NCBI RefSeq assembly: GCF_000711985.1
Contig: NZ_JONU01000015.1
Location: 48,358 to 112,357 of the forward strand
DNA: 64,000 bases
From: Rheinheimera texasensis DSM 17496
GTDB lineage: Bacteria > Pseudomonadota > Gammaproteobacteria > Enterobacterales > Alteromonadaceae
Direction of reading: 5' to 3'
Shown one piece after another: positions 24,825 through 32,960 of the stretch; the stretch's first letter is position 1; each line of letters begins with the position of its first letter. The notes below the pieces were generated by a model that saw only the letters and a program-made list of their open reading frames with translations, was not told where the DNA came from and did no database searches. Made by a program: the position numbers and the translations under genes.

Positions 24825-26549
24825 TTAATAACCCGCCGCCTGACCGTCTTTGCGCGATTCGGACGCACCAAAATAAACGCCGCGGATGGGGTCTTTCTTG
24901 ATCGCCTGATAACCGCCATAGCCGCCGAGACCGTAACGAATGTCATGGCCTTTTTGCATCAGCTGCTGCACGGTTTGCCATGGAATACCGCGCTCAACTT
25001 CGGTGTATCCGCCATTCTGCAGATACATATCGGTATTGTCCGTCGGCTCGGTATTACCGAGGTGCTGCCAGCGGGCAGCATCCCCGGCTTCCTGCAGATT
25101 CATACCGTAGTCAATCATGTTGACGACTATCTGTACATGTCCTTGCGGCTGCATCGCGCCGCCCATCACGCCAAAACTCATGAAAGGCTTGTTATCTTTG
25201 GTGATGAATGCCGGAATAATGGTATTAAATGGCCGTTTGCCCGGTGCATAGGCGTTGTGATGTTTTGGATCAAGCGAGAACATCTGACCGCGGTCCTGGA
25301 AGCCAAAACCTAAACCCGGTACTACGACACCCGAACCCATGCCACGATAATTACTCTGAATTAATGACACCATGTTGCCGTCTTTGTCGGCTGTGGTCAG
25401 GTAAATGGTATCGCCGGTGTACAGATGCGGATTGCCGGCATCGACGCGCTGCGCTGCTTTGGGCCCAATCAGTTTGGCGCGCTCCTTGCCATAAGCCTCG
25501 GAGATCAGCTCTTTGACCGGCACTTTGGCAAAATCCATATCGGCATAAAACTTGGCGCGGTCTTCAAACGCCAGTTTCTTCGCTTCAATCAGCGTATGTA
25601 AACTTTCCGGGCTGTTAAAGCCCATGCTTTTCAGGTCGAAGTTTTTCAGAATTTGCAGCATTTGCAGCGCGGCAATACCCTGACCATTCGGCGGCAGTTC
25701 CCACACATCATAACCACGGTAATTCACCGATACCGGTTCAACCCAGGTCGAGCTGTGGCTGGCGAAATCTTCATAACGCAGATAGCCGCCTTCTTTTTGC
25801 ATAAAGGCATCGATTTTTTTCGCGATATCGCCTTTGTAAAACGCGTCGCGACCGCCGCTGGCCAGCTGTTTATAGGTGCCGGCGAGAGCCGGATTTTTAA
25901 AGATGTCACCGGTTTGTGGGCCTTTGCCATTGATGGTAAAAGTACCCTTAAAATCACCGGGTTGGCTGGATAATTTCGGCACTGAAGCGTTCCAGTAGTA
26001 GGAAATAAGCTCAGTCACCGGAAAGCCGTTTTCGGCATAACTGATGGCCGGCGCCAGCACTTTTTTCATCGGCAGTTTGCCGAATTTATCATGCAGGCTA
26101 AACCAGCCATCGACTGCGCCAGGCACGCTGATCGGCAACATGCCCAGTGGCGGAATATCAGTGCGGCCGAGTTTTTTCACTTCAGCCTGCAGTTGCTCCA
26201 GCGTCAGGCCCTTCGGCGAGCGGCCAGATGCATTCAGGCCATAGAGTTTTTTATCTTTGGCAGACCAGACGATGGCGTATAAATCGCCGCCGATGCCACA
26301 ACCGGTCGGTTCCATCAGGCCTAACGCCGCATTCGCTGCAATAGCCGCGTCAATGGCATTTCCACCTTGTTTCATTACATCGAGTGCAATTTGTGTCGCC
26401 AGGGGCTGGCTGGTCGCTGCCATCGCCTGAGTGGCAATGACCTCAGAGCGGCTGGCAAATTCCTGGCCGGTAACCCGGTCATAAGCCTGGCTGGAGGCCG
26501 CCGGCAACAACAGCAACGGGATCAATACAGATAAAGGGGTTAAACGCAT
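24825..26549 (-). CDS. ggt: gamma-glutamyltransferase family protein
   Basis: 574 residues with a Sec leader ('LIPLLLLPAASSQA'). The family signatures are present: 'ATSQPLATQIALDVMKQGGNAIDAAIAANAALGLMEP' near 45-80 and 'GIGGDLYAIV'. Self-processing occurs before a Thr; here the site is the Thr of 'YTGDTIYLTTADKDGNMVS', then 'SNYRGMGSGVVVPGLGF'. The usual T-T-H-x-S reads T-I-Y-L-T, so it belongs to the YwrD-like branch rather than classical GGT. It would cleave gamma-glutamyl bonds (glutathione and related amides) in the periplasm. Divergent from the M1 aminopeptidase gene, it could act with it in peptide or glutathione recovery. Confidence 0.88.
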   Translation of the reverse strand: MRLTPLSVLIPLLLLPAASSQAYDRVTGQEFASRSEVIATQAMAATSQPLATQIALDVMKQGGNAIDAAIAANAALGLMEPTGCGIGGDLYAIVWSAKDKKLYGLNASGRSPKGLTLEQLQAEVKKLGRTDIPPLGMLPISVPGAVDGWFSLHDKFGKLPMKKVLAPAISYAENGFPVTELISYYWNASVPKLSSQPGDFKGTFTINGKGPQTGDIFKNPALAGTYKQLASGGRDAFYKGDIAKKIDAFMQKEGGYLRYEDFASHSSTWVEPVSVNYRGYDVWELPPNGQGIAALQMLQILKNFDLKSMGFNSPESLHTLIEAKKLAFEDRAKFYADMDFAKVPVKELISEAYGKERAKLIGPKAAQRVDAGNPHLYTGDTIYLTTADKDGNMVSLIQSNYRGMGSGVVVPGLGFGFQDRGQMFSLDPKHHNAYAPGKRPFNTIIPAFITKDNKPFMSFGVMGGAMQPQGHVQIVVNMIDYGMNLQEAGDAARWQHLGNTEPTDNTDMYLQNGGYTEVERGIPWQTVQQLMQKGHDIRYGLGGYGGYQAIKKDPIRGVYFGASESRKDGQAAGY

Positions 26550-26746
26550 CGACTTGTACTCCGTGAGCGGGGCTGAAGTTAGTTTAGTGTTTTTGAAACT
26601 ACTGCGAAGCAGTCCGCTTTACCAGACCACCGCGACCAAAGCCCCGGCGCCGGAGACAGGCCGCAGTGCAGTGCATTGGTCATTCCGTCAGCAACTGGCA
26701 TTATGGAATACAACACGCCCTAAATGTCCCAAAGGAACTGATTTCA

Positions 26747-28453
26747 ATGAAAAAGCTGCGTCGCCCTGATTTTCGTGTTGCCACACTGAGCCTGGCTCTT
26801 GCTGGCCTGACTGCCTGTCAGTCAACGGTCACACCACTGGACCCGCTGATTGGCGATACCGGCCAGCCGTTGTCCGCCGTGGCACAGGCCGCCGATGTCA
26901 AAACTTATGATTTAACGCTGGAGATTGACCCGGCCAATCAGAGTATCAGTGGTGTTGGCCGTACCGGTTTTATTTTGCTGGCACCGAGTGCGCAAGTGGA
27001 ACTGAAGCTTGATAGCCGCTTTAGCATCGACAAGATTGAAGTCGGTGGTAAAACCGCCACTTATCAGCGTAATGGCGGCGTGCTGAGCATCGACTTAGGC
27101 GGCCAGCAAGCGGCCGGCAGCGCGGTGGATGTGGCAGTGTTTTATGCCGGCAAGCCGCATGTGGCGAAAAACGCGCCTTGGGCTGGTGGTACAGTCTGGG
27201 CCAAGACGCCGGATGGCAAACCCTGGATCGCGACCGCAGTGCAAGGCGAGGGCTGTGATTTGTTCTGGCCCTGTAAAGACCATTTTGCCGATAAAGCCGA
27301 TTCGATGCGCATCCGGCTGACCGTGCCCAATGGCCTGTCGGCGGTTACCAACGGCGTATTGCAGCAAGTCACACCGGTCGGCAAAGACAAGCAGCAGTTT
27401 GACTGGTTATTGTCGGTACCGGCCAGCGATTACAATATTGCGCTGAATATCGGGCCTTATCAGCGGATCCAGCATAGTTATACCAGCGTCAATGGCAGTA
27501 AAGTTCCGGTGGAGTTCTGGGCCTTGCCAGAAAATGCGCAGAAAGCTGAAGCTTTGTGGCAGCAGGATTTATTACAGCAAGTGCAGTGGTATGAACGCGT
27601 ACTGGGGCCATATCCCTGGGGCGACCAGAAACTGGGTTTTGTTGAAACGCCGCACCTTGGCATGGAACACCAGACCGTCAACGCTTACGGCAAAGGTTAT
27701 AAACGGGATGACAACGGCTACGACTGGCTGGCGCAGCATGAACTGGCGCACGAATGGTTTGGCAATTTAGTCACGCATAAAACACTGAACCACGCCTGGA
27801 TCCACGAAGGTTTTGGCCTGTATATGCAGCCGGCTTATGCCAAAGATAAACTCGGCATCGCCGCTTATCATTATCAGCTGTATAAATCTTACTTAGGGCT
27901 GGTGAACTGCGACCCGGTGGTGCGAACCGGCACAGTTACCTCGGATCAGGCTTTTAATTCAGATATTTACGGTAAAGGCGGCTGGACGCTGCACACTTTG
28001 CGTTATCTGGTCGGCGATACAGTGTTCTGGCAGGCCACCCGCGAGTTGCTGTACGGCACGGCTGACACCGCGGCTATCCCATATCCGATCACGCCAAAAT
28101 ACCGCACCACCGAAGACTTTATTGCCATCGTGAACCGCTTAACCGGCAAAGATTATCAGTGGTTGTTTGATGTTTATCTGTATCAGGCGGCCTTGCCGGA
28201 ACTGATTGACAGCACGGCCGGCGATGTCCGCACGCTGAGCTGGAAAGTACCGGCGAATAAACCATTCCCGATGCCGGTGCCGGTGCTGCTGAATGGTCAG
28301 CCAACCGTGCTGGATTTCAGCAAAGGTGCGGTGGTGCTCAAAGCGTCTGACCAACTGCAAATCGACCCGGAAATGCAAATCCTGCGGCAATTGCCGTTGA
28401 TTGGTTTGTGCGAAGAGAACCAGCTGAAAGTAAAAAATAAACGCAAAGACTAA
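26747..28453 (+). CDS. M1 family aminopeptidase lipoprotein
   Basis: 568 residues from ATG 26747, chosen because AGGA lies ten bases upstream and the protein then begins 'MKKLRRPDF' with a leader and lipobox A-G-L-T-A-C. The zinc site is 'QHELAHEWFGNLV' (HExxH-W-F-G-N) with the third ligand Glu in 'WIHEGFGLYMQP'. The exopeptidase-like 'GAMEN' motif appears as 'LGMEHQTV'. An N-terminal beta-rich domain (about 60-230) precedes the catalytic domain. It releases N-terminal residues from peptides on the periplasmic side of a membrane. The AT-poor gap to ggt holds the divergent promoters; a terminator follows at 28471. Confidence 0.9.
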   Translation: MKKLRRPDFRVATLSLALAGLTACQSTVTPLDPLIGDTGQPLSAVAQAADVKTYDLTLEIDPANQSISGVGRTGFILLAPSAQVELKLDSRFSIDKIEVGGKTATYQRNGGVLSIDLGGQQAAGSAVDVAVFYAGKPHVAKNAPWAGGTVWAKTPDGKPWIATAVQGEGCDLFWPCKDHFADKADSMRIRLTVPNGLSAVTNGVLQQVTPVGKDKQQFDWLLSVPASDYNIALNIGPYQRIQHSYTSVNGSKVPVEFWALPENAQKAEALWQQDLLQQVQWYERVLGPYPWGDQKLGFVETPHLGMEHQTVNAYGKGYKRDDNGYDWLAQHELAHEWFGNLVTHKTLNHAWIHEGFGLYMQPAYAKDKLGIAAYHYQLYKSYLGLVNCDPVVRTGTVTSDQAFNSDIYGKGGWTLHTLRYLVGDTVFWQATRELLYGTADTAAIPYPITPKYRTTEDFIAIVNRLTGKDYQWLFDVYLYQAALPELIDSTAGDVRTLSWKVPANKPFPMPVPVLLNGQPTVLDFSKGAVVLKASDQLQIDPEMQILRQLPLIGLCEENQLKVKNKRKD

Positions 28454-28470
28454 AGTCTGTGCAGAGAAAA

Positions 28471-28493
28471 AAGACGGCTGCGGCCGTCTTTTG
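28471..28493. terminator. bidirectional rho-independent terminator
   Basis: AAAAGACGGC and GCCGTCTTTT flank a four-base loop (stem 28473-28478 with 28483-28488 plus A/T tracts). It lies between the convergent M1 peptidase and FIST genes. Confidence 0.85.
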
Positions 28494-28495
28494 TG

Positions 28496-29734
28496 TTATT
28501 GGGTCAGGATCACCAGAACGCCACTCCAGTCCAGGCCATAGCTGGCACCTTGCAGCGGTGCGATCTCGACGCCGGTATATATGGCTAAAAACGGAATACC
28601 GGCGCCCACGCATAAATCGCGGACGATTTCCGCTTCTTCGCCATCACTGCCGCTGATCGCTGACATACGGCCACCGCAGTCAAAATACAGCGCCAGCCGG
28701 CCTTGTTGGCCGTTTTCTTTAATTTGCGCCAGTAAACGTGATGTGTTGTCACGGGCTGATTGCATCATCAGCTGCGGATCGCGGCTCATCAGCATCACTT
28801 GCTGGCCTTTGAAAAAATCAGCTTCAAATAACATCACAGCTTCGTCGCCAGGCATCACGCCGGTCATCAGCCGGGTCACCAGCTGTTGCTCGTCGCTGTC
28901 ATCACCAAGCGGCCGCGCTAAGGCCAGCGTGGTCACCGGTAGTGGAGCACCGCTCGGGCTATGTTTTAAATGCCGCCATTCTTTGCTGCCCGTCAGGCGG
29001 TCAAGCAGCGGCACTATGGGTTCCTGGTCCAGCTGATACAGATACTGACCAAATACGTCGGTCACGGTAAAACGCCGGTCGGACAAAGGCACACAGCCAT
29101 GCATAATGCAGCTCGCCACCTGAAATTGCCCGGCCAGTTGCAGCGCACTGGCACTGTGGCGGCTGACACCGTCGCCGCTGAACTGCCAGGTCAGATTAAA
29201 CTGCGGATCACCAATTAAACCGGCGCCAAATAACGGCAGGTGTTTTAAACGCGGATGGTGGACCCCGGAAATCATCGGGCCGGACGGCACCAACACAGGC
29301 GGATTCTGCGCTGTGGCAGCAAAACGGATGGAGTCAAATAACACTAACAGGCAACGGCTGTCGGGCAGGCTTGGTAACTGGCCGGCCAACACTTCGCCGG
29401 ATAAATGCGGGTCGCGATATATGTCCTGACTGGTCGCCAGCTGCCATTCCCAGTCGTCACCGGCCAGAATCACCACAGCGGCACAAGGGCCTTCGGTAAC
29501 ACATTGCTGCGCCCAGCACAGCCCCATCGCAGAACCGCCAACGACCGGCACCCAGTCGCCGAGCAATTGCCGGATACCGGCATAAAAACCGTGAGCGTCT
29601 AGATCTCCACTGCAAAAGGCCAATGCCAGCCTCGGCGTGAGCTGAGTGGGCAGGTCTTTTAACGCGGCGGTGACGGCCTGAACACCGGCCTGAAAGGCCT
29701 GTACTGCGGTACTATTCCCGATTACGACGTGCAT
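28496..29734 (-). CDS. FIST-domain sensory protein
   Basis: About 412 residues from the ATG at 29734, which has AGGGA a few bases upstream; the frame opens seven codons earlier. The N-terminal half fits the FIST N domain ('ALAFCSGDLDAHGFYAGIRQLLGDWVPVVGGSAMGL', 'AAVVILAG'). The C-terminal half fits FIST_C ('GDEAVMLFEADFF', 'LALYFDCGGRMSAISGSDGEEAEIV', 'PFLAIYTGVEIAP'). FIST domains are proposed to sense small ligands such as amino acids and are often fused or linked to signalling proteins. Here it stands alone and has no leader, so it is cytosolic. No partner gene is adjacent. Confidence 0.88.
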   Translation of the reverse strand: MHVVIGNSTAVQAFQAGVQAVTAALKDLPTQLTPRLALAFCSGDLDAHGFYAGIRQLLGDWVPVVGGSAMGLCWAQQCVTEGPCAAVVILAGDDWEWQLATSQDIYRDPHLSGEVLAGQLPSLPDSRCLLVLFDSIRFAATAQNPPVLVPSGPMISGVHHPRLKHLPLFGAGLIGDPQFNLTWQFSGDGVSRHSASALQLAGQFQVASCIMHGCVPLSDRRFTVTDVFGQYLYQLDQEPIVPLLDRLTGSKEWRHLKHSPSGAPLPVTTLALARPLGDDSDEQQLVTRLMTGVMPGDEAVMLFEADFFKGQQVMLMSRDPQLMMQSARDNTSRLLAQIKENGQQGRLALYFDCGGRMSAISGSDGEEAEIVRDLCVGAGIPFLAIYTGVEIAPLQGASYGLDWSGVLVILTQ

Positions 29735-29914
29735 CTGATCCCTGATGAAAAACAAAATCGCCCCTCATTGTACCGAGTTTTGCTTAGAAATCAGCCTGAT
29801 TTTTCAGATTTGGGCGTTGAAAGGTTGTAGTTGGACGTTGATTGCTGGATTGAGTCAGTTGAGAATCATAAGCGCTCGGTTTCAATCGGTAGCAAACGGT
29901 TCGGACGATTACAC

Positions 29915-29982
29915 AGCAGACACGCCGTAAATACGTTCCCTGTAGGCTCGTCAGCCGCTATCCCTGCGGCTGACGGTCTGCT
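29915..29982. repeat. 68-base REP-like palindromic element
   Basis: Outer arms AGCAGAC (29915-29921) and GTCTGCT (29976-29982) enclose a perfect ten-base-pair hairpin, CGTCAGCCGC (29949-29958) with GCGGCTGACG (29966-29975). The layout resembles small dispersed extragenic palindromes found between genes in gammaproteobacteria. Only one copy is seen in this window. Confidence 0.55.
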
Positions 29983-30038
29983 TTAGTAATCATCCGGCCG
30001 TTTTGAGAGCTCGTTTGAATCGTCGCTTTGTGCCAAAA

Positions 30039-30073
30039 GCAGACATTCCGACGCTGGTCATTGCGATGTCTGC
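30039..30073. repeat. inverted repeat at the 5' border of the RHS fragment
   Basis: GCAGACAT (30039-30046) and ATGTCTGC (30066-30073) pair perfectly across 19 bases. The RHS-like reading frame becomes recognisable just after it (30086). A related inverted repeat lies beyond the immunity gene at 31671-31700. Confidence 0.55.
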
Positions 30074-30109
30074 AAAGAGTTAATAGCGGAATATAATGCC
30101 GCCGGCACT

Positions 30110-31018
30110 TTGCTTAAACGTTATGTACACGGTGTGGGCAGTGACGACCCATTGGTCAGCTTTGAAGGCAGCGGCACCACCAGCCCAAGTTACCTGTTAG
30201 CCGACGAGCGCGGCAGTATTATTGCCGAAACCAAAAGCGCCGGCACAGTTACCACTAAACACCAATACGGCCCTTACGGCGAGCCGATTAACCAAAGCGC
30301 CTCACGCTTTCGCTACACCGGCCAAATCCTGTTGCCCGGCACCGCGCTTTATCACTACAAGGCCCGGGTGTACCATCCGAAGTTAGGTCGCTTTCTGCAA
30401 ACCGACCCCATAGGCTACAAAGACGGCATGAACTGGTACGCCTATGTCGGTAATGATCCGATGAATAAGGTGGATCCGGATGGGACTTGTGGGTTGTTTA
30501 GAGGAAAACTCATGGGGCGCGGTTGTACTTATGTTGTGGCTGAAGGTGCATATGCGAAACCACACGCATTACAGGCTTCAAAAAACCCAGTTGGTAACGT
30601 TAATCCTAGTTCCGGATTAGGAGCAAGAAAAGTTAAAGGGGCTTCAGCAAATCATAAAGGTACCGACTACGCAGTTAGCATTGGGACGCCGGTTTCTGCA
30701 ACCGCTGACGGGAAAGTTGTATTTGCTGGACAACATCCGCAATTTGGGAATCATATATTAATTGGGCATAAATCTTTAAGTGGCGCACTTATTTACACAA
30801 GGTATGCGCATGGCTCGAAGATTAATATTTCGCAAGGGAACGAAGTGCAGCTCGGAGAAAACATTATGTTCTCAGGCAACTCAGGAAGAAGTACAGGTCC
30901 ACACCTTCATTATGAAGTAATAAAATCATCAGGAAACCCCACGGAAAATGGGCATTTTACAAGCGACAGAACATACCACAGGCCAGATGAATTAGAAGGA
31001 TTACTCAATGACATATAA
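30110..31018 (+). CDS. 5'-truncated RHS protein with C-terminal M23 metallopeptidase toxin domain
   Basis: 302 residues from TTG 30110; RHS homology starts a little earlier in frame (30086, 'AEYNAAGT'), with no RHS repeats before it. Residues about 1-125 are the end of an RHS core: '[17 protein letters not shown]', '[13 protein letters not shown]', 'FRYTGQ', and the junction '[33 protein letters not shown]'. After the junction comes a variable tip with an M23 (lysostaphin/LytM-type) zinc endopeptidase: H182-x3-D186, H234 in 'RYAHGS', and H265-L-H267. Such domains cut peptidoglycan cross-bridges. The tip is AT-richer than the RHS part. The next gene overlaps by 11 bases. Lacking the shell and leader, it is probably an orphan tip or remnant. 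Confidence 0.85.
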   Translation: MLKRYVHGVGSDDPLVSFEGSGTTSPSYLLADERGSIIAETKSAGTVTTKHQYGPYGEPINQSASRFRYTGQILLPGTALYHYKARVYHPKLGRFLQTDPIGYKDGMNWYAYVGNDPMNKVDPDGTCGLFRGKLMGRGCTYVVAEGAYAKPHALQASKNPVGNVNPSSGLGARKVKGASANHKGTDYAVSIGTPVSATADGKVVFAGQHPQFGNHILIGHKSLSGALIYTRYAHGSKINISQGNEVQLGENIMFSGNSGRSTGPHLHYEVIKSSGNPTENGHFTSDRTYHRPDELEGLLNDI

Positions 31019-31511
31019 ATTAATTTTAATATTCGCTATGGCTGCGTCCGTAATACATAACAATTTGTTTGCGCACGAGAATCCATACATCAACAAACCA
31101 TGTGTAAACACTGAAATTGACAGTGAATACATAATTAAATTTGATGATGCAATTTTGGCCCATGTAGACCTTAATGAAACAGTGAAATTCCTTGAAAAGA
31201 ATTACAAGGAATCAGTAATTCTTATTGATAACGAATATGTTAATGGCAAAGACTCTTTACACACATTCGCGAGTTCAAAAATATCAGCCTCCGCCTATAA
31301 AAGAACAGGCGACAATGAAGTAGTATCTCTTTGTGTGAAAATTGATGAAAATATTCCTGAAATAATAAAAAAACTAGTGCCACCGAAATACTTAATGGGT
31401 AACGGTGATGAGAGTATGTTAATAATTGACGAATCATCGACAGTTAAGGCTTACATATCATATAAATCAGGAAGAATAGTGAAGTTAAAATTATTTCATA
31501 TTTCCACTTGA
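31008..31511 (+). CDS. exported protein, candidate immunity protein to the M23 tip toxin
   Basis: 167 residues, overlapping the toxin gene by 11 bases. It starts with a Sec leader ('[22 protein letters not shown]'), which would put it in the periplasm, where an M23 peptidoglycan peptidase would act. The mature part is acidic and Lys/Ile/Asn-rich with a single pair of cysteines ('PCVNTE', 'SLCVKI'). Base composition is much more AT-rich than neighbouring genes, as with most polymorphic-toxin immunity genes. I recognise no named family. The immunity role is inferred from position, overlap, size and leader. A terminator follows at 31608. Confidence 0.7.
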   Translation: MTYKLILIFAMAASVIHNNLFAHENPYINKPCVNTEIDSEYIIKFDDAILAHVDLNETVKFLEKNYKESVILIDNEYVNGKDSLHTFASSKISASAYKRTGDNEVVSLCVKIDENIPEIIKKLVPPKYLMGNGDESMLIIDESSTVKAYISYKSGRIVKLKLFHIST

Positions 31512-31607
31512 ATAATATTTCAACAGTTCCATAGCTCTATTTGATTGAGTTATGGAAAATTCGCAAAAGCAGTTCAATACAACACTACATGAAAGGAGTA
31601 ATCCGAG

Positions 31608-31646
31608 ACACCCATAGATTCATCCGAACTATGGGTGTTCGTTTTT
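31608..31646 (+). terminator. rho-independent terminator after the immunity gene
   Basis: ACACCCATAG (31608-31617) pairs perfectly with CTATGGGTGT (31629-31638), loop 11 bases, followed by TCGTTTTTT. It ends the toxin/immunity transcript. Confidence 0.85.
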
Positions 31647-31670
31647 TAAACACCAACGGCCGATTTCAGC

Positions 31671-31700
31671 AATGTCCGCAACAGCAGCAAAGCGGACATT
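31671..31700. repeat. inverted repeat downstream of the immunity gene
   Basis: AATGTCCGC (31671-31679) and GCGGACATT (31692-31700) form a perfect nine-base-pair stem with a 12-base loop, then TAGTTTTT. It resembles the GCAGACAT/ATGTCTGC repeat at 30039-30073, so similar palindromes bracket the RHS segment. It may also act as a second terminator. Confidence 0.55.
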
Positions 31701-31746
31701 TAGTTTTTCCAAAAATCAGGCATTTTTAGATCTGCTTTTTGCTCAT

Positions 31747-32010
31747 AGCAGTCTTCTGCAATCCCCAACAAAGCCAGCACCGGCAGCCGCGGAGTGAGCG
31801 ATCAAGAGTGAGCGCGGGAGGCGCGAACGGGCGAACGCAGTGGTGGCGGTGTTGGCTTTGCCGCGATCACACCGCTTGTCGCTCTTAGCTGTCTTCTCAA
31901 ACTCCAACAAATCCAGCACCGTCAGCAGCCGAATGAGCGATTAGAGTGGGAATAGCCGAACTAACAGGTGGCTGGCAATGCCGGCTTTGCCGCGATATCG
32001 GACAAGCTGC
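31747..32010. repeat. two imperfect direct copies of a ~130-base repeat
   Basis: Copy A is about 31747-31880 and copy B about 31887-32010. Shared landmarks in order: AGCNGTCTTCT, CCAACAAANCCAGCACCG, AGTGAGCGAT or AATGAGCGAT, GTGG near the middle, and GGCTTTGCCGCGAT at the end. Copy B is slightly shorter. Copies of this kind downstream of RHS tips could provide homology for tip exchange (inference). Confidence 0.6.
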
Positions 32011-32015
32011 TGTAC

Positions 32016-32381
32016 TTAAAGCACCCCTGCACTGCGGTGGTTATAGATACGGATGGTCATGATGATAAGGATTGTCGCGATCAGCGCCGATACGGCGTGG
32101 TGCAACACCAGATGACCGAGGAAAAAAGCCGGAACATCCTGCCAGCCCTCAATCAGTGTGAGCTTTAGTAATAACAGTGCATAAGTCGCCAGATGCAGAT
32201 ATAAACCGGTGCGGAAGATTTGGCGAAAACGCTGTTGCAGCGGCTGGCTTAAGCCGTTGCCAAACCAGCGCAGCGCCAGTAACGCGGCAATACAACAAGC
32301 TAAAGTGACTAACCCCAAACCCAACAAAGAGGTTTTTGCGACTACTGCACTGGCCAGATACCAAGGTAACATCTCTGACAA
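32016..32381 (-). CDS. small integral membrane protein, end of LPS heptose operon
   Basis: 121 residues with three to four hydrophobic helices ('LGLGLVTLACCIAALLAL', 'YLHLATYALLLLKLTLI', 'AVSALIATILIIMTIRIY'). A basic loop 'RWFGNGLSQPLQQRFRQIF' separates the first two. I recognise no family. It lies nine bases after gmhB on the same strand, so it is probably the last gene of the heptose operon. Its 3' end abuts the repeat region. Its role in LPS assembly is only suggested by position. Confidence 0.65.
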   Translation of the reverse strand: MSEMLPWYLASAVVAKTSLLGLGLVTLACCIAALLALRWFGNGLSQPLQQRFRQIFRTGLYLHLATYALLLLKLTLIEGWQDVPAFFLGHLVLHHAVSALIATILIIMTIRIYNHRSAGVL

Positions 32382-32390
32382 GCCCTCAGA

Positions 32391-32960
32391 TTATTCAGTG
32401 ATTTGTTTTACGTCAGCCAAAGAAGCCCAGACCATATCCGCGCTTTGTAAATCTTCGTCGGACAATGCCTGACCACTTTGCACCAGAATTTTCCGGCCCA
32501 CGCCAGCGGCAGCGGCCGCCTGCATATCGGCGGCTTTGTCGCCGACCATCAGGCTTAACGCCGGGTCGATGCCGAATTCGCGGATCGCCTGAGTCAACAT
32601 GCCGGGATTAGGTTTGCGACAGTCACAGTCAATGTTGTACGGCACCTGGCCTTTTTCCAGATGGTGCGGGCAATAATAGACGCCGTCGATTTTGACGCCG
32701 TGCGCGGCAAATTGCTGTTTCATCCAGCTGGTTAGCACGGCGAAATCCTGCTCAGTGTAATAACCACGGGCGATGCCGGATTGGTTCGTGACGACAATCA
32801 GCAAATAACCGAGGTTTTGCAGATGGCGGCAGGCGTCAAAGACGCCATCGATAAAATCAAAATGCCCGGGTTTAAAGGTGTAGCCGTGGTCGATATTAAT
32901 CACGCCGTCGCGGTCGAGAAACGCAGCTTTACGCAATGTCGTTACTGTATTCGGGTTCAT
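32391..32960 (-). CDS. gmhB: D-glycero-beta-D-manno-heptose 1,7-bisphosphate 7-phosphatase
   Basis: 189 residues, HAD superfamily. Motif I is 'AAFLDRDGVINIDHGY' (nucleophile and acid Asp), motif II 'VVTNQSGIARGYY', and the later 'CRKPNPGM' and 'SLMVGDKAADMQAA' give motifs III and IV. The zinc-binding insertion shows as 'CPHHLEKGQ' and 'CDCRKP' (Cys-x-His...Cys-x-Cys). It removes the 7-phosphate in ADP-heptose synthesis, between the two HldE steps. The start overlaps the stop of the heptosyltransferase gene by one base (TGATG). Confidence 0.94.
   Translation of the reverse strand: MNPNTVTTLRKAAFLDRDGVINIDHGYTFKPGHFDFIDGVFDACRHLQNLGYLLIVVTNQSGIARGYYTEQDFAVLTSWMKQQFAAHGVKIDGVYYCPHHLEKGQVPYNIDCDCRKPNPGMLTQAIREFGIDPALSLMVGDKAADMQAAAAAGVGRKILVQSGQALSDEDLQSADMVWASLADVKQITE

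Larger units (their letters stand above)
29735..30085. other. intergenic region before the RHS fragment
   Basis: About 350 bases without a gene. It holds the FIST ribosome site, a 68-base palindromic element (29915-29982) and an inverted repeat (30039-30073) reaching the RHS homology. No promoter could be identified with confidence. Confidence 0.6.
31512..32015. other. repeat-rich intergenic region after the toxin/immunity pair
   Basis: About 500 bases without a convincing gene. It contains a terminator (31608-31646), an inverted repeat (31671-31700) and two imperfect copies of a sequence of about 130 bases (31747-32010). Short open frames here have no recognisable product. Confidence 0.6.

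Noticed and set aside
31541..31729. 62-codon open frame after the immunity gene
   Set aside because: It spans the terminator hairpin and an inverted repeat and has no ribosome site or protein-like features.
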